Positions 31,725-46,100 of a stretch of 64,000 nucleotides of DNA are shown one piece after another. Below the pieces are notes generated by a model. The model had not been told where the DNA came from and did not search any database. It worked only from the letters and a program-made list of their open reading frames with translations. Numbering within the stretch: the stretch's first letter is position 1; each line of letters opens with the position of its first letter. The position numbers and the translations under genes were made by a program. Source of the DNA: Allodiplogaster sudhausi (Eukaryota > Nematoda > Chromadorea > Rhabditida > Diplogasteridae); contig CALZFC010000087.1 in the NCBI GenBank assembly GCA_945643635.1, positions 530,001 to 594,000 on the forward strand, in the 5' to 3' direction.

Positions 31725-33661
31725 ACGAGAGGGAGAAAGAACGAAGAAGAGAGATCGAGAAACAAGACAGAGAGAGAACGAGAGAGAGAGAGTGAACGAT
31801 AAGGGTAGGAGGGGGAGAACGAGGGAGAGGAGAAGAGTACTTGAGAGAGATTGAGAAACGAGGCAGATAGAGAACGAGGGAGAGAGACCGAGAGAGGGAG
31901 AGAGAGAACGAAGAAGAGGGAGAGAGAACGAGCGAGAGAAAGAGAGACAGGGAGACAGAGAAAGCTAGATAGCCAAAGAAGCCGAGAGATCTACATGTCT
32001 CCGATGGCGTAGATAGTAGAGAAGAAAGAAGTTAAGAGAGACGAGAAGAAGCAGAGGAAGGAGAGTCTGCGTGAAGATGTTGAGGACTGCTAGCAAAGCA
32101 ACGACATCTCGTCCGTTTCCACTCAATTCCTCAACACACTCGCTAACGAGTTGCGCATAAACACCCGTGTAAGTCACTTGAATATAATTAAGTTTGAAGA
32201 TTGCTTATATTCTTTGATTCTGTGAATTACGGTGTCATGAGCTACCGTGGAAAAGCTGGAATTCGAGTAGTTCAGGATTCCGTTCGCAGATGTTTTGATG
32301 ACAAAGTTGTTGTGGAGAGTGAGGCCAGCATTAGAAAGGAAGATGATTATGACAAGCAGTGCCTGACAATGAGAGATTGCAGTTCTTTAGAATAATTAAA
32401 CAAATGTGGAACCTGGCGAAAAGGACAAAAAGGCCTTCTGGCGGACGCTGGAAAAGGAGATTTTATCGCCCAGAGGCGATCGAAAGAAACCGCGACGAGC
32501 AGCCTGTGGAGAAGATTGATCTACTTGCTCAGTTATTCACATTAAGATGTCTACTGCTTTCTTCATATCATTGGGTTTCCGGACAGTAAGTGTTGCATGC
32601 TTTTGTAGGTATGTATGTATGTACATATGTATGCACATGCATACATCCACACTTCCTCTATATATAACATTTGGCGTATTATGTAAGCGGAATGTGTTGG
32701 CTGTCTCAGCAACAGAGGGAATTCATTGGCACAAGCTTACCAGCTTCCATCAGAAGAAAACCAATTGGCAAGGAAGGTGAAGTTCTGCTTGTGAGAGGCA
32801 TAGAACAGAGCGAAACTGCTATAACATCTGCGGCTGCCTGGAATATACAAATGGTGAGAGAAAATGTAGGCGAGAGAGAGAAAGAGAGAAAGAGAGCGAG
32901 AGAGAGAGAGAGTGACGGAGAAGAGAGGGGCAGAGAGAGAGAGAGTGACGGGAGAAGAGAGTGGTAGAGAGACAACGTGAAAGAGAAAGAGAAAGGAATA
33001 GAAGGCAGGAGTAACATTGTGAATATGTGGCTGTGCTATAACTTAATGAAAATTTAGTAAGTTAAATTACCTGGCATACAAATTTCTGCTGGCTAAATAA
33101 CATTTGCAAGCGAAAGTGAAAGGGTGCAGCTCAAACTATAAAATCGAGAAGGAAGTTAGATATACAGTCCTCATTTTCACATCCAGAATGTCTCTACTAA
33201 TTGGCGTGAAGATTTTCCTTCTTGCTAAGAAGAGATATTTTCTGCTGTCTTTCTTCCTTTTCCTCCCAACTTCGCTTTTCCCCCATCGTTGTCATTCCAT
33301 CCTTTGCTCTCTCGTTTCCGATCTTTCTTGCTTCTGCCCAAGGGCGTCATGCCCTTTCCTCTCTCCCCTCCATCCTCCCTTTATATCGTCACGAACCCCC
33401 TGAGTGGGTAGTTACTATTCATTGTCCTTCACTCTAATTGCATGAAGGCTGTCGCCACAAAAAGGAGCGAATTGGAATGAGAATGAAAAAAGAAGAGTTC
33501 GAACTGTTCTGCTGATCAGAAAAGGGGCAATTCGTGGTGAACATCCACGAGTGCCGGCGAGAGATGTTGTTAGGGATGAGGGCCAGCAGGAAAAAGACAT
33601 CCGAGATGGCAGCTAAGGCCAGCAATGTGTTCGTTCTGAAATTGAGAGAGAGAGAGGGAGA

Positions 33662-33712
<51 letters not shown>

Positions 33713-34132
33713 AGAGAGCAAATGAAAACGTTGAGTGCAAATTGTAGGAAAGCAGAAAGCAAGGATTAAAAAAAGGTACGATGCGGGATTAGTGATAAAA
33801 CGAGGAAGAAAGAGAAGAGAGTGAAAAGGGAATGAAGTCTAGAAGACGAGGTTAGCATGACAATAATGTATCATGAGTAGTGAATAAATGAGAGGAGAAG
33901 AAAGAGATGACGAGAGAAAGAGAGAGGGGGAGAGAGAGAGAGAGAGAAGTGAGAGAGAGAGAGTGAGAGAGAGAGAGAGAGAACTGACTTGCTCCGCATG
34001 GGACGCGAGAAGAGAACGAGCAGGTTGATCAGATTGCCCGAGATGCCCAGAAGGGCCTGGAAGGGAAAGAGACCCTCGCAGATTCTCACGACGCTGCTCT
34101 CTGACGACATCGGATTGACTGCCTGTCAAGGA
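30887..34132 (-). CDS. class A GPCR, putative peptide receptor (FMRFamide-receptor-like)
   Basis: Exons read on the minus strand give seven helices in order. TM1: LLGISGNLINLLVLFSRPMR (exon from 34132). TM2: TNTLLALAAISDVFFLLALI (about 33635). An ECL1 exon follows with FALFYASHKQNFTFLANW (about 32835-32775). End of TM3: LLVAVSFDRLWAIKSPF, an FDR version of the DRY motif (about 32505). TM4: ALLVIIIFLSNAGL (about 32370). TM5: VALLAVLNIFTQTLLPLLLL (about 32090). A basic third loop contains CSRQRRAKMEAARSC. TM6: HITVTVTAILSCYVITHLPS (about 31330). TM7: LQVANFFLFCLSSKHFRRQL (about 31060), with the NFxLFCLSSxxFR ending common in nematode FMRFamide and related neuropeptide receptors. Introns are GA-rich on the plus strand. 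The N terminus upstream of 34132 is not established; a possible first exon is at 35554-35608. Ligand unknown. Confidence 0.8.
31395..31965. repeat. GA-rich tracts in GPCR introns
   Basis: (GA)n at 31395-31475 and a long imperfect GA tract at 31650-31965, pyrimidine-rich on the sense strand of the GPCR. Further tracts at 32868-32990, 33640-33715 and 33905-33985 are in other introns of the gene. Confidence 0.8.
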
Positions 34133-35883
34133 AACATAGGGAATCATCTTATGGCCTTTTCTGTCATCTACCACTCTCTGTCTCTATCTCTCTCTCCCTT
34201 CTCTCTCTCCGTTCTCTCTCTCTCCGTTCTCTCTCTCCTTTCTCTCTCTCTCTCGGTCTCTCTCTCTTCTCTTTCTTTTCGTCAGTCGTTCGCACTTGCC
34301 CTTCTATCCTTTTCCTATCTTCTCCTTTCTCACTATGGATGCGGTTGCAATTAAGATGAAGAAACATTTCGCTTCAAGACATCAATTATAGCAAGACGAA
34401 AATGGAGAAGAAGTCGGCGGAAAGGAAAGTGAGCGGGAAGGGTTAAAAAGTCAAGAATTTCTATCATACTCTAAAGAAGATGAAGTTCCGAGGCAAACGG
34501 GAAACTAGAAAAGGTGGCAGGCCTGAATATCCTTTTTTCCTTCACAACATCATCAGGCATTCTCATATCTCATATACATACATACATATCACAGACTGAA
34601 GAAAGGTTAGTTGAACAAAATAATAAAGACAGAAAAAGAAGAATACGATGCAATGAAGCCTTTGCTCCTTCTGCCAAATCTTCACGAATTGTTATCAAGT
34701 TTAGAAAGCGACAGGATATGATTTTTTACATGAAACACCGCGAAAACAAGCGATTGATGTGCATATACGGAAATGAAAGTGGTAGAGAAACGGAAGAGAG
34801 TTAGGGAGAAAGGGAGAAATGTGGCAGTGAACGAATTAGAAGTAGGAGGTACGAAAACAACTGAGAAGGAGAGAGGAAGAAAGAGGGAGAGAAGGAGAGA
34901 GAGGGAGAGAGAGAGAGAGGGAGAGAGAGGGAGATGTGAGAGGGAGATGTGAGAGGGAGATGTGAGAGTGAGAGGGAGAGAAGTGAGAGGGAAGAACGGA
35001 GAGGTAGAATACGAGTGGCGCAGAAGTTTGCCGTTCGCGAATGTCCAGCACAGCGACAACGTCAACCTCTCCATTTATCTCCCTCCCCTTTATTCTCTCC
35101 CATTTCGCACTCTTTTCTCTCCAGTCAAACATCAGCTTCTCCTCATTTTGATATGTCTCCTTTCTCCTTCCTTCGCTTTTCCTTTTTTGCTTCTACCATC
35201 TCTCTGGTCGTTGCAAATTTCTCTTCACTTTCTCTCGCACTCGCTGACTCCTCCCGACACCGTTGCCTTCTTTGTCTTCCTGTAGTTGATACTACTTAAT
35301 CTGGCAGCTTTCGGTCTATCTTTCTCTCTCATCCTCCATCTCTTCTTCCCTCTCTCCCTTTCTATCCACCTCTTTCTCTCCTTCTCCCCATCTCTCTCTC
35401 TCTCTCCCTCTCTCTCTCTCTCGGTCAAGCAAGTATGCCGATCTTTCAATGGTATTGGCTAGTCTGGTCTGCGTCGAGTAATCAGATCAGAAGGTGACTT
35501 ATCTAATAAGGAGAGCATCAGCAGAATTGAAGAGAAGAAGAGGAAGCATTCACCTGCCACCCAGTCTGCCAATTCGTGGGCTGCACCACTTCCAGCCATA
35601 CCAGACATTCAGAAGAGTCAGAAACAACATGGCCTTCGCACAAAGGAATCAGGAAACCAAAGCATTTAAAATGTTTACATTTTGAAAAAATTCCCTGATT
35701 TCACCGACATAGTCGTTTTAGCAACCATTTAACAGAGATGCGAGACATCTAAAGGAAGCATCTGAAATCTTGGAAAGCGCGAAATTCTGCCCTCAGTTTA
35801 GATGGAGACGACGAATCTTCAATCCGATCTCTCTTTTTCTATTTCGTACTTTCTCAACACTCATTCCTTTAGGCATCAGCTGC

Positions 35884-35914
<31 letters not shown>

Positions 35915-36153
35915 CTTCTATTTCGCTCACCCCCATTCCTTTTCTCTCTCTGTATCTCTCCCCCTCTGTCTCTCCGTCTGTCCCTCTCTTCATTACTTCT
36001 AACCCTCTCATTTGCGTTTTTATGCAATCTCTTCGCGTCTTCATAACTGAAATGAGAAAGTAGAACTCGTGATGGAAGTGTCTCCATTTTCATGACAAAT
36101 AATTGTGGATGAGGTGGAAGGGGGGAAAAGAGAAGGATAGAAAAGAGTGAGAT

Positions 36154-36196
<43 letters not shown>

Positions 36197-36901
36197 AGGA
36201 GATAGACGTAGAGAGAGATCAAAGAAAAGGAACAGGGAAGAGAGTGAGAAAAGAAGAGATGGAAATCGAAAGACCAGGTGGAAGAGGGAGGTAAGATCCG
36301 AAGGACAAAGAGAGGGAGGGAGAGCCAATGAAACCGAGAGAACGCAAGGTAATGGAGTGGGAAATGGAAGAGAAGCCGTGAAGTGGAAATGTCTCCTTTC
36401 ATGGTATGTATGTGAATGGTGCATAATATAACGGAAGAAGACTCTATCCCTTTTATCTCTCTTTCTCTCTCTCTCTCTCTCTCGCTCTCTCTGTCTCTCT
36501 CTCCTTCGTTCTCAATCTCTCTCTCTCTCTCTCTCTTACATTCTTTGAATAAAAGGGAGTTGGGACCCAACTCATATGGGAAGAGTGCAACAAATAAAAT
36601 GATTGTTTCTCACTCTATTCTTGACACTCACAACAATGAACTTCAAATGTTTTCTTTTCCTAACGTCATGCCCTCAATGTCATTCATCCTCGTTCGTTTC
36701 GGCGACGATCAGCTCTCTCACTAGTTCACTATCTTCTCCTCATTCTCCCCACCTCTTCTCTTTCTCACCCTCTCTCTTTCTCTTTCTCTCTCTCTCTATC
36801 TCTCTTTCTTCGCTCCCTCTCTCTCTCACGCTCTCTTTCTCTCTCTCTCTCTATCTCTCTTTCTTCGCTCCCTCTCTCCCACGCTCTCTTTCTCTCTCTC
36901 T

Positions 36902-36938
<37 letters not shown>

Positions 36939-37170
36939 CGATGCAGGTGCTGGGCAAGTAGCCAAAAGCCTGTGTTGTAATGGCCGAAGAGCTATGAGAC
37001 GCTAATTGTAAGAAGTCAGCGAAAGGCATAAGATATACCAGAAGCAAGAAGGCAGGAATACGGCAGATGGAAAATAGAAAGAGACGCAGAGCGAAGACTG
37101 AGAGTGTGAAGACAGAGAAAGAGGAGAGGGAGAGGAGGGGTGAATTGCGAGGAAGAGAGTTGCCAATGCG
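34133..37170. other. 3-kb interval with CT/GA tracts, no firm gene
   Basis: CT tracts at about 34175-34275, 35310-35425, 35885-35975, 36450-36535 and 36755-36935; GA tracts at 34865-35005 and 36145-36225. The tandem AGGGAGATGTGAG triplicate near 34932-34965 is a short minisatellite. One candidate exon is listed separately. Confidence 0.5.
35554..35608 (-). other. possible first coding exon, minus strand
   Basis: ATG at 35608 opens MSGMAGSGAAHELADWVA and reaches a strong donor GCAG|GTGAAT. The phase at the end is 1, whereas the GPCR exon starting at 34132 needs phase 0, so an intermediate exon would be required. An overlapping ATG in another frame (MLFLTLLNVWYGWKWCS) resembles a signal peptide. 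Unassigned. Confidence 0.25.
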
Positions 37171-40100
37171 ATGGCTGCAATGCTCAGCCCTGTCTCTTCC
37201 CTTCTCTCCATCGTTATCTTCTCCGAGTTTCTGCTAAGGACATCATGCCAGAATTTGGAGAAGTCGAGATCAGTTTGGGTGGAGCAGGGACTCGTGAGGG
37301 GGAAGATCTACAAGATGGGAGAGAGGCAACTTCAGATCTTCCGAGGTATTCCTTATGCAGAAGCGCCTATTGGAGACTTGCGATTCAAGGTTTCTTTCCT
37401 CTGCTTCTAAACTGTTTTACTTTCTCTTTATTTCCTGCTTGTACAGTCCAAAAGAGTTTTCTCATTTTGTTTGAAGCGACCCGTGAAGAAGAGTCGCTGG
37501 CACCAAGAACTGGCGGCCGTAGAATATGCACCGCCCTGTCTGCAGTTCATGGACTTCCATAGAAACGACCGTTTCTCTGGTTCAAATATGGAAAGGGAGA
37601 GCGAAGATTGTCTTTATCTCAACGTATTTTCACCTTATGTTCGTTTTTTGCTTCATTCTTCATTCTTCTGAAAGAGAGTTTGAATTTCGAACAGAAGAGA
37701 GAGGGTAAGAATGAGAATTACAAAGAAGAAAGAGAATCAGAGAGAAGATACGATTAACGTTTTTGGTGGCCAGGACAGCGAGGAAGAGGCGACTCTCTTC
37801 CCAGTCTTGGTCTGGATTCACGGAGGAAGTTTCTTGGCGGGATCGGGAGACACAGGAATCGACATGGAGGTTGTCGCCAGGAATATCGTCTTCAAGGGAG
37901 TTGTTCTCGTCACTATCAACTATCGCCTGGGGCCACTTGGTTCGCGCTCTCTCTCTCTCTCACTCTCTTTCTCTCTCGTTCTCTGTCTCTCTCTCTCTGT
38001 CTCTCTAAGTAAGATACTCTTTCCTCTTCTTTTCTGTCTTTCAAAGGCACTCTCCTCTCTGTCATAGTCTCTATTTTTTTCTCTTTCTCTCCCTCTCTCT
38101 ATCTAACTTTTCTTACCTTATTTCACTCTCCACACCAATGAATGAATCCCTTATTCAGGATTCATGAACTACAACATGGACGGGAAAGTGGAAGGGAACC
38201 ATGGCATCTGGGACATGGTTACTCCTTGACTCCTCCCCAGGCTGAGATGACCGAGTGGTTGCAGGTCATGGCACTGGAGTGGATTCAGGCCAACATGAAG
38301 CAGCTGAATGGAGATCCATCCAAAGTCACTCTCATGGGAGAATCCGCCGGAGCCGCTGCTGTCTCTCTTCTCGCACTCTCTCCTGCCTCTCAACGTAAGA
38401 TGTTCTCTCTCTCTCTCTCTCTGGTTCTCACACACCCTTTCTCTCTCTCTCTCTATCGTTTAGATCTCTTCCACCAGGCGATTCTGATGAGTGGGTCGAG
38501 CCTTGCTGGCTGGGCAGTTCACAGCCACGGCTCTCCTTCCTGGAGCATTGATAATCTCTCCTCTTACCTCCGGTATTTTATTTTCCAGCTTTTTCTAGCA
38601 GATATTTCATCCATTTTTTCATAAAGTTGCGAGCGCTCAATCTCGGAAGAGGATGCGGATGATATCATTGGAGAGGAGTACACGAAGGAGGAGATCGAAG
38701 CCAAACACTGCAACTATCAGGATGTCAAGATGGACTGCCTCATTGTAGGTCCACTCTTATTCTCCAACTCTCTCCTTCTCTAGTTCTCTAACCCTCCCCT
38801 TCCCTCCTTCTCTCGTTCTCTAACCCTTCCTTTCCCTCTTTCTCTCGTTATCTAGCCCTCCGCTTCTCTCCTTCTCTCGTTCTCTAACCCTCCCCTTCCC
38901 TCCTTCTCTCGTTCTCTAACCCTCCCTCCCTTTCCCTCTTTCTCTCGTTCTCTAACCCTCCCCTTCCCTCTTTCTCTCGTTCTCTGACCCTCTCATTCCC
39001 TCCTTTTAGACGGATTTAACTACTCAGGAAGTGCTCTCTTGTCTGAGGAAAGAGCTAAATTTTAGCTCTCAACTATTTCGGAAAGCGCTGTCTATCGAGG
39101 TAAACTTTTAGAGCGAGGTGATAAAGATACAGATATTATGAGGTAAATAGAGAGAGAGAGAGAGAGAAGAGAGAGAGCAAGAATAGCAAGTATGGAGCAC
39201 ACTGCTACAGTTGGGAGTGTCGAAGATGATAGTGGACGGAGAACTTCTCCCCTCTGCCCCCTCCGATTTCATCTCGATCTCCGCTTCCAAGCCCATTCTA
39301 ATCGGAGTCGCTCGCAGTGAATGGGCACACAAGAAACGTTTCTTCTTTCTTTCCCACTATTATTTTTTAATTCTTTTTGGTTGCCTTGTACTGTTTCTTT
39401 AAAACTATTTTAAAACTAATACAGAGTAGCCGGAACTGCGATTATCATTCGCGAGTGTTTTCTCTTCCTCTCACTCTCCTCCTCTCACTTTCTTCCTCTC
39501 ACTCTCCTCCTCTCACTTTCTTCCTCTCACTCTCCTCCTCTCACTCTCTTCCTCTCACTCTCCTCCTCTCACTTTCTTCCTCTCACTCTCCTCCTCTCAC
39601 TTTCTTCCTCTCACTCTCCTCCTCTCACTCATTTCCTCTCATTCTCCTCTTCTTACTTTCTTCCTCTCACTCTCCTCCTCTCACTCTCTTCCTCTCACTC
39701 TCCTCCGCTCACTCTCTTCCTCTCACCCCCTTCCTCTCACTCTCCTCCTCTCACTTTCTTCCTCTCACTCTCCTCCTCTCACTTTCTTCCTCTCACTCTC
39801 CTCCTCTCACTTTCTTCCTCTCACTTTCTTCCTCTCACTCTCCTCCTCTCACTCTCCTCCTCTCACTTTCTTCCTCTCACTCTCCTCCTCTCACTTTCTT
39901 CCTCTCACTCTCCTCCTCTCACTTTCTTCCTCTCACTCTCCTCCTCTCACTTTCTTCCTCTCACTCTCCTCCTCTCACTTTCTTCCTCTCACTCTCCTCC
40001 TCTCACTCTCTTCCTCTCACTCTCCTCCTCTCACTTTCTTCCTCTCACTCTCCTCCTCTCACTCTCCTCCTCTCACTTTCTTCCTCTCACTCTCCTCCTC

Positions 40101-43100
40101 TCACACTCTTCCTCTCACTCTCCTCCTCTCACTTTCTTCCTCTCACCCCCTTCCTCTCACTCTCCTCCTCTCACTTTCTTCCTCTCACTCTCCTCCTCTC
40201 ACTTTCTTCCTCTCACTCTCCTCCTCTCACTTTCTTCCTCTCACTCTCCTCCTCTCACTTTCTTCCTTTCACTCTCCTCCTCTCACTCTCTTCCTCTCAC
40301 CCCCTTCCTCTCACTCTCCTCCTCTCACTTTCTTCCTCTCACTCTCCTCCTCTCACTTTCTTCCTCTCACTCTCCTCCTCTCACTTTCTTCCTCTCACTC
40401 TCCTCCTCTCACTCTCTTCCTCTCACTCTCCTCCTCTCACTCTCTTCCTCTCACCCCCTTCCTCTCACTCTCCTTTTCTCACTTTCTTCCTCTCACTCTC
40501 CTCCTCTCACTTTCTTCCTCTCACTCTCCTCCTCTCACTCTCTTCCTCTCACTCTCCTCCTCTCACTCTCTTCCTCTCACCCCCTTCCTCTCACTCTCCT
40601 CCTCTCACTTTCTTCCTCTCACTCTCCTCCTCTCACTTTCTTCCTCTCACTCTCCTCCTCTCACTTTCTTCCTCTCACTCTCCTCCTCTCACTCTCTTCC
40701 TCTCACCCCCTTCCTCTCACTCTCCTCCTCTCACTTTCTTCCTCTCACTCTCCTCCTCTCACTCTCTTCCTCTTACCCCCTTCCTCTCACTCTCCTCCTC
40801 TCACTTTCTTCCTCTCACTCTCCTCCTCTCACTCTCTTCCTCTCACCCCCTTCCTCTCACTCTCCTCCTCTCACTCTCCTCCTCTCACTTTCTTCCTCTC
40901 ACTCTCCTCCTCTCACTTTCTTCCTCTCACTCTCCTCCTCTCACTTTCTTCCTCTCACTCTCCTCCTCTCACTCTCTTCCTCTCACTCTCCTCCTCTCAC
41001 TCTCTTCCTCTCACTCTCCTCCTCTCACTCTCTTCCTCTCACCCCCTTCCTCTCACTCTCCTCCTCTCACTTTCTTCCTCTCACTCTCCTCCTCTCACTT
41101 TCTTCCTCTCACTCTCCTCCTCTCACTTTCTTCCTCTCACTCTCCTCCTCTCACTCTCTTCCTCTCACTCTCCTCCTCTCACTTTCTTCCTCTCACTCTC
41201 CTCCTCTCACTTTCTTCCTCTCACTCTCCTCCTCTCACTCATTTCCTCTCATTCTCCTCTTCTTACTTTCTTCCTCTCACTCTCCTCCTCTCACTCTCTT
41301 CCTCTCACTCTCCTCCGCTCACTCTCTTCCTCTCACCCCCTTCCTCTCACTCTCCTCCTCTCACTTTCTTCCTCTCACTCTCCTCCTCTCACTTTCTTCC
41401 TCTCACTCTCCTCCTCTCACTTTCTTCCTCTCACTTTCTTCCTCTCACTCTCCTCCTCTCACTCTCCTCCTCTCACTTTCTTCCTCTCACTCTCCTCCTC
41501 TCACTTTCTTCCTCTCACTCTCCTCCTCTCACTTTCTTCCTCTCACTCTCCTCCTCTCACTTTCTTCCTCTCACTCTCCTCCTCTCACTTTCTTCCTCTC
41601 ACTCTCCTCCTCTCACTCTCTTCCTCTCACTCTCCTCCTCTCACTTTCTTCCTCTCACTCTCCTCCTCTCACTCTCCTCCTCTCACTTTCTTCCTCTCAC
41701 TCTCCTCCTCTCACACTCTTCCTCTCACTCTCCTCCTCTCACTTTCTTCCTCTCACCCCCTTCCTCTCACTCTCCTCCTCTCACTTTCTTCCTCTCACTC
41801 TCCTCCTCTCACTTTCTTCCTCTCACTCTCCTCCTCTCACTTTCTTCCTCTCACTCTCCTCCTCTCACTTTCTTCCTTTCACTCTCCTCCTCTCACTCTC
41901 TTCCTCTCACCCCCTTCCTCTCACTCTCCTCCTCTCACTTTCTTCCTCTCACTCTCCTCCTCTCACTTTCTTCCTCTCACTCTCCTCCTCTCACTTTCTT
42001 CCTCTCACTCTCCTCCTCTCACTCTCTTCCTCTCACTCTCCTCCTCTCACTCTCTTCCTCTCACCCCCTTCCTCTCACTCTCCTTTTCTCACTTTCTTCC
42101 TCTCACTCTCCTCCTCTCACTTTCTTCCTCTCACTCTCCTCCTCTCACTCTCTTCCTCTCACTCTCCTCCTCTCACTCTCTTCCTCTCACCCCCTTCCTC
42201 TCACTCTCCTCCTCTCACTTTCTTCCTCTCACTCTCCTCCTCTCACTTTCTTCCTCTCACTCTCCTCCTCTCACTTTCTTCCTCTCACTCTCCTCCTCTC
42301 ACTCTCTTCCTCTCACCCCCTTCCTCTCACTCTCCTCCTCTCACTTTCTTCCTCTCACTCTCCTCCTCTCACTCTCTTCCTCTTACCCCCTTCCTCTCAC
42401 TCTCCTCCTCTCACTTTCTTCCTCTCACTCTCCTCCTCTCACTCTCTTCCTCTCACCCCCTTCCTCTCACTCTCCTCCTCTCACTCTCCTCCTCTCACTT
42501 TCTTCCTCTCACTCTCCTCCTCTCACTTTCTTCCTCTCACTCTCCTCCTCTCACTTTCTTCCTCTCACTCTCCTCCTCTCACTCTCTTCCTCTCACTCTC
42601 CTCCTCTCACTCTCTTCCTCTCACTCTCCTCCTCTCACTCTCTTCCTCTCACCCCCTTCCTCTCACTCTCCTCCTCTCACTTTCTTCCTCTCACTCTCCT
42701 CCTCTCACTTTCTTCCTCTCACTCTCCTCCTCTCACTTTCTTCCTCTCACTCTCCTCCTCTCACTCTCTTCCTCTCACCCCCTTCCTCTCACTCTCCTCC
42801 TCTCACTTTCTTCCTCTCACTCTCCTCCTCTCACTTTCTTCCTCTCACTCTCCTCCTCTCACTTTCTTCCTCTCACTCTCCTCCTCTCACTTTCTTCCTC
42901 TCACTCTCCTCCTCTCACTTTCTTCCTCTCACTCTCCTCCTCTCACTCTCTTCCTCTCACTCTCCTCCTCTCACTTTCTTCCTCTCACTCTCCTCCTCTC
43001 ACTCTCCTCCTCTCACTTTCTTCCTCTCACTCTCCTCCTCTCACACTCTTCCTCTCACTCTCCTCCTCTCACTTTCTTCCTCTCACCCCCTTCCTCTCAC

Positions 43101-46100
43101 TCTCCTCCTCTCACTTTCTTCCTCTCACTCTCCTCCTTTCACTTTCTTCCTCTCACTCTCCTCCTCTCACTTTCTTCCTCTCACTCTCCTCCTCTCACTT
43201 TCTTCCTTTCACTCTCCTCCTCTCACTCTCTTCCTTTCACCCCCTTCCTCTCACTCTCCTCCTCTCACTTTCTTCCTCTCACTCTCCTCCTCTCACTTTC
43301 TTCCTCTCACTCTCCTCCTCTCACTTTCTTCCTCTCACTCTCCTCCTCTCACTCTCTTCCTCTCACTCTCCTCCTCTCACTCTCTTCCTCTCACCCCCTT
43401 CCTCTCACTCTCCTTTTCTCACTTTCTTCCTCTCACTCTCCTCCTCTCACTTTCTTCCTCTCACTCTCCTCCTCTCACTCTCTTCCTCTCACTCTCCTCC
43501 TCTCACTCTCTTCCTCTCACCCCCTTCCTCTCACTCTCCTCCTCTCACTTTCTTCCTCTCACTCTCCTCCTCTCACTTTCTTCCTCTCACCCCCTTCCTC
43601 TCACTCTCCTCCTCTCACTCTCCTCCTCTCACTTTCTTCCTCTCACTCTCCTCCTCTCACTTTCTTCCTCTCACTCTCCTCCTCTCACTCTCTTCCTCTC
43701 ACCCCCTTCCTCTGACTCTCTTTCTCTTACTCTCTTTCTCTCACTCTCTTCCTCTCACTCTCCTCCTCTCACTCTCTTCCTCTCACCCCCTTCCTCTCAC
43801 TCTCCTCCTCTCACTCTCCTCCTCTCACTTTCTTCCTCTCACTCTCCTCCTCTCACTTTCTTCCTCTCACTCTCCTCCTCTCACTTTCTTCCTCTCACTC
43901 TCCTCCTCTCACTCTCTTCCTCTCACTCTCCTCCTCTCACTCTCTTCCTCTCACTCTCCTCCTCTCACTCTCTTCCTCTCACCCCCTTCCTCTCACTCTC
44001 CTCCTCTCACTTTCTTCATCTCACTCTCCTCCTCTCACTTTCTTCCTCTCACTCTCCTCCTCTCACTTTCTTCCTCTCACTCTCCTCCTCTCACTCTCTT
44101 CCTCTCACCCCCTCCTCTCACTCTCCTCCTCTCACTTTCTTCCTCTCACTCTCCTCCTCTCACTTTCTTCCTCTCACTCTCCTCCTCTCACTTTCTTCCT
44201 CTCACTCTCCTCCTCTCACTTTCTTCCTCTCACTCTCCTCCTCTCACTCTCTTCCTCTCACTCTCCTCCTCTCACTCTCTTCCTCTCACCCCCTTCCTCT
44301 CACTCTCCTCCTCTCACTTTCTTCCTCTCACTCTCCTCCTCTCACTTTCTTCCTCTCACTCTCCTCCTCTCACTTTCTTCCTCTCACTCTCCTCCTCTCA
44401 CTCTCTTCCTCTCACCCCCTTCCTCTCACTCTCCTCCTCTCACTTTCTTCCTCTCACTCTCCTCCTCTCACTCTCTTCCTCTTACCCCCTTCCTCTCACT
44501 CTCCTCCTCTCACTTTCTTCCTCTCACTCTCCTCCTCTCACTTTCTTCCTCTCACTCTCCTCCTCTCACTCTCTTCCTCTCACCCCCTTCCTCTCACTCT
44601 CCTCCTCTCACTTTCTTCCTCTCACTCTCCTCCTCTCACTCTCTTCCTCTTACCCCCTTCCTCTCACTCTCCTCCTCTCACTTTCTTCCTCTCACTCTCC
44701 TCCTCTCACTCTCTTCCTCTCACTCTCCTCCTCTCACTTTCTTCCTCTCACTCTCCTCCTCTCACTTTCTTCCTCTCACTCTCCTCCTCTCACTTTCTTC
44801 CTTTCACTCTCCTCCTCTCACTCTCTTCCTCTCACCCCCTTCCTCTCACTCTCCTCCTCTCACTCTCCTCCTCTCACTCTCTTCCTCTCACTCTCCTCCT
44901 CTCACTCTCTTCCTCTCACTCTCCTCTCACTCTCTCCTCTCTTCCTCTCACTCTCCTCCTCTCACTTTCTTCCTCTCACTCTCCTCCTCTCACTTTCTTC
45001 CTCTCACTCTCCTCCTCTCACTTTCTTCCTCTCACTCTCCTCCTCTCACTTTCTTCCTCTCACTCTCCTCCTCTCACTCTCTTCCTCTCACTCCCTCTCT
45101 CTCACTCTCCTCCTCTCACTCTCTCTCCTCTCACTCTCCTCTCTCTCACTTTCTTCCTCTCACTCTCCTCCTCTCACTTTCTTCCTCTCACTCTCCTCCT
45201 CTCACTTTCTTCCTCTCACTCTCCTCCTCTCACTTTCTTCCTCTCACTCTCCTCCTCTCACTTTCTTCCTCTCACTCTCCTCCTCTCACTTTCTTCTCTC
45301 TCACTCTCCTCCTCTCACTTTCTTCCTCTCACTTTCCTCCTCTCACTTTCTTCCTCTCACTCTCCTCCTCTCACTCTCTTCCTCTCACTTCCTCTCACTC
45401 TCTCCTCTCACTTTCTTCCTCTCACTCTCCTCCTCTCACTCTCTTCCTCTCACTCCCCTTCCTCTCACTCTCCTCCTCTCACTTTCTTCCTCTCACTCTC
45501 CTCCTCTCACTCTCTTCCTCTCTACCTCCCTTCCTCTCACTCTCCTCCTCTCACTTTCTTCCTCTCACTCTCCTCCTCTCACTCTCCTCCTCTCACTCTC
45601 TTCCTCTCACTCTCCTCCTCTCACTTTCTTCCTCTCACTCTCCTCCTCTCACTCTCCTCCTCTCACTCTCCTCCTCTCGCTTTCTTCCTCTCACTCTCCT
45701 CCTCTCACTTTCTTCCTCTCACTCTCCTCCTCTCACTTTCTTCCTCTCACTCTCCTCCTCTCACTCTCTTCCTCTCACTCTCCTCCTCTCACTCTCTTCC
45801 TCTCACTCTCCTCCTCTCACTCTCTTCCTCTCACCCCCTTCCTCTCACTCTCCTCCTCTCACTTTCTTCCTCTCACTCTCCTCCTCTCACTTTCTTCCTC
45901 TCACTCTCCTCCTCTCACTTTCTTCCTCTCACTCTCCTCCTCTCACTCTCTTCCTCTCACCCCCTTCCTCTCACTCTCCTCCTCTCACTTTCTTCCTCTC
46001 ACTCTCCTCCTCTCACTTTCTTCCTCTCACTCTCCTCCTCTCACTTTCTTCCTCTCACTCTCCTCCTCTCACTTTCTTCCTCTCACTCTCCTCCTCTCAC